From Spirogloea muscicola (taxonomy: Eukaryota; Streptophyta; Zygnematophyceae; Spirogloeales; Spirogloeaceae), in NCBI GenBank assembly GCA_009602725.1, contig WELB01000037.1:319633-330896 (forward strand): DNA of 11,264 nt, written 5' to 3'. Under the pieces are notes generated by a model, which did no database searches, was not told where the DNA came from, and saw nothing but the letters and a program-made list of their open reading frames with translations. Made by a program: the position numbers and the translations under genes. Shown here in pieces: positions 1-6,354 of the stretch; position 1 is the first letter of the stretch, and the number at the start of each line of letters is the position of its first letter.

Positions 1-143
1 GCGACGCCGCAGCCGCCTTCGGCCGGGCCGAGGGCCGAGGTGCCGGCGCAGAGCTCCCGGCGGCGGCGGCGGCGGAGGCGGCGGCGATGGCTGCGGGTCA
101 TCGCCATGCGAACTCACGTCCCCGCCGGCTCTCGCCGCCGCAG
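1..143. other. GC-rich 5' flank of the FCA-like gene, no exon recognised
   Basis: This stretch is extremely GC-rich and contains a CGG-type trinucleotide tract at about 58-87. It ends in a usable splice acceptor (GCCGCCGCAG, AG at 142-143) directly before the first recognisable FCA-like exon. A possible donor (GAG followed by GTGCCG, GT at 40-41) would close an exon covering 1-39, but no frame of that segment resembles the RNP2 start of RRM1 (KLFVGS-like). The first exon or exons of the gene are therefore probably outside the window. The Arg-rich open frames here follow from the CGG composition and are not credible genes. Confidence 0.5.
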
Positions 144-569
144 CCCTGGCGCTGGTCCGGCGGCTCTTCGCGCCCACGGGGCCGCTCCTCGAGGTCGCGC
201 TCATCCGCAGCCGCCAGACCGGCCAGCAGCAAGGTGCGCCGCCGCAGCCATGGCCAACGAAGCTGCGCCGAAACTGCGGCGAAGCTACGCCGAAGCTTCT
301 CCTTGGCGCCGCCTTAAACCCTTGCGCAGGCTGCTGCTTCGTCGAGTACGCCACGCCGGCGCAGGCCGAGGCGGCCATCCGGGCGCTTAACAACGCGCCG
401 CTGCTGACCGGGGTGAACGGCCGCCAGTGCTGCCGCAGTCATGACCGCCAGAATGCGGCGCAGGCTCACGGCGCCCGTCTGACGAGCTTAGGTATGCGGG
501 CGACGGCCATGGTCGGGCTTCAGGCCCCCCTCCAGCTGCGCTACGCCGACGGCGAGCGGGAGTGGCTGG
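144..569 (+). other. FCA: RRM1-coding exons of the FCA-like gene
   Basis: Three exons encode most of the first RNA recognition motif. Exon 144-233 (29 codons plus split ends) gives VRRLFAPTGPLLEVALIR then SRQTGQQQ, matching the helix 1 to strand 2 region of FCA RRM1. Exon 330-412 starts with the RNP1-like CCFVEYAT and continues through AEAAIRALNNAPLLTG. Exon 524-569 gives the FCA-typical APLQLRYADGEREWL. Donors are GTGCGC, GTGAAC and GTGAGC; acceptors are GCCGCAG, TTGCGCAG and GGCTTCAG. The phases join cleanly (1, 0, 1). The RNP2 strand and the loop before VRRLF are missing and presumably lie in an upstream exon. The RYADGERE block distinguishes FCA from generic RRM proteins such as CELF/Bruno. 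Confidence 0.88.
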
Positions 570-3500
570 GTGAGCGGCCCCGGCGCTGGCCTCGCAGACC
601 TGCCTGCCTCGAACGACGGCTGGCTCGCCAGGTCTCCGCCGCATCGCTTGGCGCTGCTGGCAATGACCACGTAGCTGCAGTGGCGCAGGCGCCGTCGAGC
701 ACAAGCTCTTCGTGGGCTCCATCCCGCGGCACGCGACTGAGGAGCAGCTCCGGCAGGTACTCTCTCTGCCCTTGTGTCACTGTTGCTGAAGGCCAACAGG
801 CCGCCGTCATGGGGCTCCACACAACGACGACGACCGTCGTGCCCGCCGCGTCGCTGATGTCGTCCCCTTGTGACACATCTTGCCGCAAGCAAGCTGCCGT
901 GCCGTACCTTAGGCAGATAATGCCCTCAGTCGTTTATGCAGTTTTGGATCTAGGGTTCTAGGGTTTCGGGTTTTAGGGTTAAGGGTTAAGGGTGAAGTAC
1001 TCCACAGATCGCGCCGATGCTCCCTCGCTCCATCATGAGCTTGTCGGAGGACTGCTCAGTCGCAGCTCCACGTCTGGCGGTCGCCGCCGAGATGGTGCAG
1101 AAGGCCCGGCATGCTCCGCTGCTCGCCGCTGCTGCCCGACCTGCACTTGCTGCATTCTGTTGTACTTGAATGCTCTAGACGCCACATCGACTGCAGACAG
1201 TTGTGGGAGCAGCACATGGAAGTGCGCTTCGGTCGGCTGCCCAGCGCGGCGCTCATGCTTGCCAAGGAAAACTGGCTGCCTGTGTTCCCGTCTTGACTAC
1301 GCCCTCGTTGCGAAGTCCACACCTTGGCCTCTTCGCGGGCCGCCTTGCCTCGAAATCTGCAGCTTTTTGCACTGTACGGTGACCTTGATGACGTGTACAT
1401 CATGCGCGACGGTGAAAGCAGAGCCGGGGTGAGCAATCGGCCGCCCTCTCGGGCCAGCCCTCCGCACGAGGCCACCGTGGCCTGTTCTGCTCCCGCGTGG
1501 TGTGATGGCAATGATGTGTGATGTGTGATGCATGAGTCCAATCATGCATGATCAATGCATTGCCATGGTTCTCCCGCTGCACGTCACGAACCCGCCGGCT
1601 GCATATTGCTGCGCCAGATGCTCTTGTGGTAGAGCTTGTCCTCACAAGGGCATAGAGGTTGTGGTTTGCGCGTTGTACTTTAGCTTATGAAGTCCTTCTC
1701 TAAATGAGCTCATGTGCACGGACGACAAAATGCTTGCTACTTATGCTTTAATGTGAATGCTCGAATGCTGGCTTGTACTTTGACTCAATCATGCAAACAA
1801 TTTTTGGCAGATTTGACAGCTGACACCCTGTGTGAAACGGCAGATATTTGTGCTTTCTTTGCTTTGAAAGGAAGAATAAGTTTGAGAGTTGGCAGTATAC
1901 GCGCTAATTGTTTATGCTCTTATACTTGGTGTCCAGGGGTCTTATACTTGGTGTCCAGGGGTTTAAGGTCTTGGTATTAAACAAGTCAGTATCTCGCCGC
2001 TCTGTACAGCCAGAGTATGATGCTGCATCCTCTCCTTGTCCTGGCTGAAACTTGCTGCTTGTGCTCCAGGCTGCGGCTCTATCAAGTTCAAGTCGCGAGA
2101 GGAGGAAGAGGCAGCAATTTTGGAGCTACATGGGTTGCACGTCAAGCAGGTCAGTATGATCACAAAGCCAAGGTTTATGATTGTCAGCAGCTTTGCCTCG
2201 GCAAACCCACTGCTTGCCTTTTGAAAACTGGCTCCATGAGCCAAAGTATGCGTTTCATGATAGACACATCCAGTTACAAAGTTTGACATGGCTCCTCCTT
2301 TGAGGGCTCTCGCTGTGCCGGGCTCTGATCAGCCGCTGGCAGTGCGCTTCGCTGATGTCAAGCGTCCGAGGGCCGCCGATGCCCAAAGGGGAGGGCCTGG
2401 ACTTTTAACCTTGCTGCCGCTACCGACATGCCCGTACATGAAGCTCAAGGGCACTGGTGAGCGTGCCATGGTTTGCAACCCATCAATGCAAGCGCTATTG
2501 CAACTTGATGTGTATTCAAGCTGGTTGTGGCCCATTGGCAGCTGCCTCGCATATGCAGGCGCCACGTGCAACCGCGGCAGTGGCGGATGCAGGCCGACGA
2601 TGCTACTGCAGCAGCAGCAGAGCCCCGGCCTCAAGCTGCTCCAGCCTTTCATCAAGCGGTACAGAGTCGAAGACCTGTTGTATGCATTAACTTGCGCTGC
2701 CCGAAAGCTCGTTGCCGTAGTGCCCTTGGAGCTTACCTGCCTTTTTTTCCAGTGCTGCTTCCGGGTGCTCATGACTGCCAAACTTCGCTGAACACACATT
2801 CTCGCATTTTGCAAGCTCCCTGCTGCTTACTGCTGTGCCTCACACAGATTGCTTGTGTCTCTTTGATCTGGCTTCTCAGGCTGTGCCCTCCACCACGGCG
2901 AGAGGGCAAGCTCCGCAACACCAGGTTTGTGTCCCTGCCTTGTTATCTTCCAGAGGTGCACGCTTCATCAGTAGACATCCTTTGTCGTGTTCCCTGTCGA
3001 TGGTGAAGTCTGTCACCTGCCTGAAGGTGAGCCCCATTGCTTGTGGGACTTGCCTCAGGTGTACTACCAGGCAGCAGCACCACCCAAGCAGCAGCCGACC
3101 ATGCAGGTGGGCGATGAAGTGACAAGCTAGATTCCCCTGGATGCTGATCGGCTTTAAGGCCGTTGAGAGTATGTTTTTCTGATGCACACTAATGCAGATC
3201 GCTGTGCTCATGATGAGGAGTATCTGCTTGTACTCAAGCACTGATAGCTTTAGCAATGTTAGATCAGTGCAAATCGCACAAGACGCTTTTTTTGCAAGGT
3301 GCACTCTCATTCTGTTAGATCGCAGTCACTGCACACTTGCAGCAGCAAGTCTGCTCTTAGTATGGCTGGCTTCAGTGGGGCTTCAGCTAAGACTCACATG
3401 GGCCATCACTTGCCAAACATTGTATGTTAGTCTCATGATTTGGCTTGTGCACGTCCCCATTTCTTGAGTACAAGCAGCAGGAGTACCTCCACGAAGTACA

Positions 3501-4300
3501 AGGAGGACCTCAAGTGGTGCTGTCACAGCGGTCACCTCCGCCAGCGCAGGCGGGGGTACAGCCGTCGGACAACATGGTCAGAACCAACATGGTCAGAACC
3601 CTATATAAATTCTCCATTATATAGATATTCCTTAGCGCATGCTCATCAAGTACAGCTGCAGCGTGCAGGAGGTGCAGGAGTGCAGGAGGTGGACCTTAGC
3701 GGAGGCACCATGGGAGAAACATGCCCGAGACCATCAAATTGTGTGTTGTCTTAAGACCAACTTTCTGGAGTCTTGCTGTGCAGGTTGCACATGCTGCGAT
3801 GCTTGCTCTCCAGGCTGACAAAGGAGCGCTGCCCGTGAGCTCCGCATAGACTGAGCACACGATGGTCACCCTTATTACTACAACAGCGTCACCAAGGAAA
3901 GCCAGGTATGATTCACGTGGGCAGTATCATGCATCACAAGTACGGCTAAGTGCAGCACCTTCTTGACTGCACGGGAAGATTGTGAAAGAGTCAAGATTGA
4001 ACAGCCTCTAGGATCATCGCATGCGCAAGCCCACCTCACAGTATTAGCATCTCAGCAGGTTGACTGCAAAATTGCAGAAGCAGCTTGGTCGCAGGACACT
4101 TACTTGGGTTCTCTGTTGTCCTTCTGTTAGTGGGAGATGCCTGCAGAGCTGGCCGCTTTTTTGCAGCAGCTGCTCCCGCAGCAAGCTATCAAAAGCATGG
4201 TGAGGCATCTGGGAGCTGTCCTGGTAGCTCATACCTTAGGATTGTGAAGTTGAGATTTCAGGTGCAGCGCAGAAGCACGAAAGCAAACATGGCTGATTGA
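144..4300 (+). CDS. FCA: FCA-like RNA-binding protein (two RRMs and WW), 5'-partial, multi-exon, probably damaged
   Basis: Homologue of plant FCA, a nuclear RNA-binding protein. In Arabidopsis it binds the 3'-end processing factor FY through its WW domain and promotes proximal polyadenylation, including of antisense transcripts at FLC. Exons read from sequence: 144-233, 330-412, 524-569, 689-756, 1363-1428, 2070-2149, 2321-2456, about 2559-2658, 2880-2924, 3059-3106, about 3478-3576, 3656-3688, 3784-3905 and 4131-4199, with a possible last exon at 4262-4300. Diagnostic blocks are EVALIRSRQTGQQQ, RYADGEREWLG, HKLFVGSIPRHATEE, DDVYIMRD, QPLAVRFADVKRPR and a YYYN WW core. RRM exon boundaries are firm and mostly phase-consistent; the linker exons are inferred from composition, splice sites and phase. 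Anomalies are a TAG and a frame slip in the WW domain and two imperfect joints in RRM2. The conserved C-terminal motif of FCA proteins was not found. Family assignment is near certain; whether this copy is functional is doubtful. Confidence 0.85.
757..1362 (+). other. 606-nt FCA intron, contents
   Basis: Apart from the telomere-like tract it holds a 61-codon open frame (1111-1296) with a fairly ordinary composition but no recognised similarity. No tRNA, mobile element or conserved exon was seen. In Arabidopsis, FCA limits its own expression by premature polyadenylation inside a long intron (intron 3). Whether this intron or the next (1429-2069) has that role cannot be read from sequence. Confidence 0.4.
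950..993 (+). repeat. Telomere-like TTTAGGG/TTAGGG tract in an FCA intron
   Basis: About six imperfect units of the plant telomere repeat (CTAGGGTT, CTAGGGTTT, CGGGTTTT, AGGGTT, AAGGGTT, AAGGG) lie in the 606-nt intron between the two RRM2 exons at 689-756 and 1363-1428. The tract could be a short interstitial telomere repeat or a cluster of telo-box-like sites (AAACCCTA on the opposite strand). Nothing in the flanks decides between the two. Confidence 0.7.
1619..1672 (+). other. Weak tRNA-like block (possible SINE relic)
   Basis: A D-arm-like sequence, TGCTCTTGTGGTAGAGC (1619-1635), is followed by a stem-loop, CTTGTCCTCACAAG (1635-1648), and then GAGGTTGTGGTTTGCGCG. The first part matches the tRNA A-box region well. 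The B box is poor, U33 is not preserved and no acceptor stem forms, so this is not a working tRNA gene. Confidence 0.25.
1918..1961 (+). repeat. Perfect 22-bp tandem duplication in an FCA intron
   Basis: Two identical adjacent 22-nt copies, at 1918-1939 and 1940-1961, each begin TCTTATACTTGG and end TGTCCAGGGG. They lie in the intron between exons 1363-1428 and 2070-2149. Complete identity indicates a recent duplication or strong constraint. Confidence 0.9.
2559..3688 (+). other. FCA: Gln/Pro/Ala-rich linker exons between RRM2 and WW (tentative)
   Basis: FCA proteins have a long Gln/Pro-rich linker here. Candidates, each bounded by plausible splice sites: 2559 (or 2593)-2658, with ADDATAAAAEPRPQ then AAPAFHQA; 2880-2924, AVPSTTARGQAPQHQ; 3059-3106, VYYQAAAPPKQQPTMQ; about 3478-3576, with EYLHEVQGGPQVV then LSQRSPPPAQAGVQPS; and 3656-3688, LQRAGGAGVQE. 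The last four share phase 0, and so does the exon from 2593, which supports them as a chain. The joint from RRM2 (phase 1 at 2456) does not fit that phase, so an exon is missing, a donor is misassigned, or the frame is broken. A further strong acceptor at 2751 and donor at 3027 suggest exons not resolved here. Low sequence conservation is normal for this linker. Confidence 0.55.
3571..3600 (+). repeat. 15-bp tandem duplication spanning a splice donor
   Basis: AACATGGTCAGAACC occurs twice in a row (3571-3585 and 3586-3600) at the end of a linker exon. Each copy carries ATG followed by GTCAGA, a plausible donor, and the unit is five codons long, so either donor leaves the frame unchanged. An AT-rich patch with TATATAAAT follows directly. 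Confidence 0.85.
3784..4199 (+). other. FCA: WW-domain exons with internal TAG and frame slip
   Basis: Exon 3784-3905 follows the acceptor CTTGCTGTGCAG. It opens with VAHAAMLALQADKGALPVSS and A, then TAG (3847-3849), then ACT GAG CAC (TEH). From 3861 the frame shifts by one nucleotide to DGHPYYYNSVTKESQ, ending at donor GTATGA. Exon 4131-4199 starts with the second WW tryptophan, WEMPAEL, followed by AAFLQQLLPQQAIKSM and donor GTGAGG. FCA WW domains read WTEHTSPDG, then YYYN, then ESKWEKP, so TAG sits where TGG for the first tryptophan is expected (a single G-to-A change). The frame slip lies between CAC AC (3856-3860) and GAT. The WW domain binds FY in Arabidopsis, so this product would lose that contact unless the sequence is wrong. 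A 21-nt intron that would remove the lesion is too short to be credible and has the wrong phase. Confidence 0.8.
4262..4300 (+). other. FCA: Possible last FCA exon with TGA stop
   Basis: Acceptor GAGATTTCAG (AG at 4260-4261) opens a phase-0 exon encoding VQRRSTKANMAD and a TGA at 4298-4300. It is compatible with the donor at 4199. No similarity to the FCA C-terminus supports it, so the gene could continue or end differently. Confidence 0.3.
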
Positions 4301-6198
4301 CCATGATAACACAGTGCAAAGGTGCAAAGGTGGCTCATCTCACTCCTCCTGGCGCTGGGCTGGCAATGCTCTCATGATCGTCAAGCAGTACCACGAGGCA
4401 CCTCATGGAGCAATGTTGGTTGCTGCACTGAAGGTTCTAGCTAAGAGCCAGCCTTCTAGCCATGCGCGCTTTGCCCAGCCAGAACTCTGCAGCAGCTGCA
4501 GGTGAGCTACGGATATGCTCATCCTCTGCTGCACATTTTGCTTGAGCTGCAGCCCTTTAGGTGCTAAATATCTATAACTATTCCTTATCCTGTTGCTGGC
4601 TCTCTGCTGATTAGAGCTGGGCACAAGGATAGCTATGTGCACTTGAGGCTTTGCAGTGAGCATGGTGATTACCAGGTCTTTCAGCTTCTCAGTGAGAACT
4701 GCTGCCTGTCCAGGCTTTGCTGCTCGCAAGTTTGGGTAAAGCACCTAGTGAAGCTCAAAGCAGCAGCTAGACCAATTGATAGTCCAGATTATCGCATGTC
4801 GCGCACCACATCCACTGAGCCCACAATTCCACCAGAGTAAGCAGCTGGAGTGCCGTGATCAAGAACATCTGTCCTAGACCTTGTTCAGTGTGCAATCGGC
4901 ATTGCCAGTTTTTTATGAGCGGCCAGGGTCTGAATCCCTCGTGAATTAGTATGCAAGTGTTCACCTCTCATTTTGCTTCCAGAAGGCTCTTTGCTTTTGC
5001 GTGACATGCAAGCTGTTCTTGGTGTCAGGTTGGCGGCCGCTAAGCCCCCTCTTCGGGGCAGTGCATGCCTCTAAGGGCTCTGACCACAGGCAGTTGGAGT
5101 CTGTGGAGCATTTCTTATTTCTTATCACCGTCGCCGACCGCCGCCAGCTTCAGAATTTGGGATGTAGAAAGGCCCTCATGTCAAGCGGCAATTAGCATCA
5201 AAATTATCAGAGAGCAGGAGCGTGTCTTTTATAACCGAGGCATCATCCGTGTTGCCCAACAGAGCCGAGCCCAAGCCTTGACATTGCGCAAACTCTTAGG
5301 ACGCTGGATTGGACTAGCTGAGTTGCAAGCCGACTCTCTCACACCGATGCTATATAGTGCCAGCCAAAGAAAATATGAGCTCCCTGGCCCACATGTGGCC
5401 ATTTGCACGGCCGTTATTGCTTCTTTCCCCTGTTGTTCATTTGAGTGCCCATTCGACTTCTCTGGGCTGCAACTTCCGGACTGATGAAATCCATTTGTTA
5501 CATCTTATCAAGAACCAATGGGTATATATGCCACTTCAGAAGTGATGAGGTGCAATTGCGGAGCCTGTCCACCACCATGACGCCTGGAGACTACCCACAG
5601 TACCCTTGCACCCATCTCATGGTTGAAAATGTGTAGGCATGGCTCTGTCCTGAATTGGGATCAAACGCACAGCATGCTCACTTCTTGAATGATCAAGGAA
5701 TGTTGCTTAGTATGGGAGACGGCAAGTAGCATACAGATGGCGAATATCGGGCTAAGTAAGAGCTACCCTTACTTGGCCCGACTTCAGAGCTGTCTCAGCA
5801 ACTCGGTCCTAATAATGCCACAACTGAGTAAACTAAGAGCTTGTGTAAAAAGCATGTCATCACAGTGCAATAATTGCCCATGAGTGTATTTCTGCCAGTC
5901 ATGCCAGCAGGTATGAGACACTCAAAGCGCCTCGTCTTATAGCTCAAATTGTAGCAAACAGTGGTTGATGATCATCGTTGCTGTAGGATTCAGTGTGCAA
6001 AGACATTTTCGTCAAAGAGAAGTAAGGTTGGCTGCTGTAAGCGGCGCTTGCTGCAATAGCTAGCACAATTTCGGAGGTTGACGCCAAAAGGAGCCATAAT
6101 ATATAAACCCTGGCCCCTGTGCAGCTTTACTGGGCTCCAGACAGCAGTCCTAATTACAGGGGGCAGCTGAGATAAAGAGTGATGGAGATAAATTACAA
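4301..6198. other. Region between convergent genes, no firm gene
   Basis: No gene is recognised. Signals suggesting further FCA 3' exons or a noncoding RNA: a 42-nt in-phase candidate exon at 4460-4501 (PCALCPARTLQQLQ, before donor GTGAGC), a donor-like GTAAGC at 4837 preceded by a Gln-rich frame, and acceptors near 4981 and 5030. ORFs at 5065-5484 (plus, 139 codons) and 4403-4744 (minus, 113 codons) have no recognisable motif. The part nearest 6198 should include the SERK 3' UTR; TGTAA motifs lie on the minus strand at about 6193-6197 and 6157-6161. A TATA-like ATATATAAACC lies at about 6100-6110 on the plus strand, but nothing downstream supports a promoter. Confidence 0.5.
5748..5780 (+). 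other. Hairpin: 13-bp stem, 7-nt loop
   Basis: CGGGCTAAGTAAG (5748-5760) and CTTACTTGGCCCG (5768-5780) are reverse complements except for one position, which would be a wobble pair in RNA. The loop is AGCTACC. One further T-A pair extends the stem. It lies between the two convergent genes, outside any supported exon. Confidence 0.75.
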
Positions 6199-6354
6199 TT
6201 ATCTTGGGCCCGAGAGATCAACCGCCCTGATGAAGCTCTCCTCGGAGTCCACAGCCCAGTCGGAGGGCCGCATCTGGAGCATGAAGTTGGGGTCCTGCCC
6301 CCGAATGACTTCCACCTTCTGCCACTCCTCCCACCTCTCTGCTAAGCCATCTCC
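6199..6354 (-). other. SERK: SERK exon 16: C-terminal tail and stop
   Basis: Opens after CTGGCAG with [18 protein letters not shown], the end of the kinase fold, and closes with [16 protein letters not shown] and TAA (6199-6201). The final SGPR is the conserved end of SERK and NIK proteins. The middle ([18 protein letters not shown]) differs from the flowering-plant tail, which has an EVELAP-type segment before DWIVDST. Confidence 0.93.

Larger units (their letters stand above)
689..2456 (+). other. FCA: RRM2-coding exons of the FCA-like gene
   Basis: Exon 689-756 carries RNP2 in HKLFVGSIPRHATEEQLRQ. Exon 1363-1428 continues with LFALYGDLDDVYIMRD then GESRAG. Exon 2070-2149 gives the RNP1 strand CGSIKFKS and the helix EEEEAAILELHG. 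Exon 2321-2456 gives GSDQPLAVRFADVKRPR, the last strand and basic end of FCA RRM2. The first joint is clean in phase 0. The joint 1428/2070 is one nucleotide short in frame if the strong donor GTGAGC at 1429 is used; a weaker donor at 1412 restores frame but drops six residues. The joint 2149/2321 gives the ideal length but needs a CG instead of an AG acceptor; GTTGCA (2134) to an AG at 2302-2303 is an in-frame alternative. Introns of 606 and 641 nt split this domain. Confidence 0.82.

Noticed and set aside
40-390. Arg-rich 116-codon ORF
   Set aside because: Product of CGG-repeat composition; it overlaps the true RRM1 exon in another frame.
387-892. Several minus-strand ORFs of 111-134 codons
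   Set aside because: Shadows of GC-rich plus-strand exons and introns of the FCA-like gene; no motifs.
413-961. 182-codon plus-strand ORF, longest in this part
   Set aside because: Runs through introns and over the true exons in a different frame; the RYADGERE and KLFVGS blocks define the real frames.
1111-1296. 61-codon ORF in the FCA intron as a nested gene
   Set aside because: No similarity recognised and length within chance expectation for this composition; noted only under the intron.
3601-3625. TATATAAAT as a promoter TATA box
   Set aside because: It lies inside an FCA intron with no independent gene starting downstream; AT-rich intron sequence is enough explanation.
3847-3849. TAG read as a sense codon under a variant nuclear code
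   Set aside because: Known algal variants read TAG as Gln, not Trp, and the frame slip just downstream would remain.
4403-4744. 113-codon minus-strand ORF
   Set aside because: No recognisable domain, no supporting splice or promoter context, low-complexity ends.
4920-4945. GGTCTGAATCCC resembling a tRNA B box
   Set aside because: No A box or cloverleaf at the right distance.
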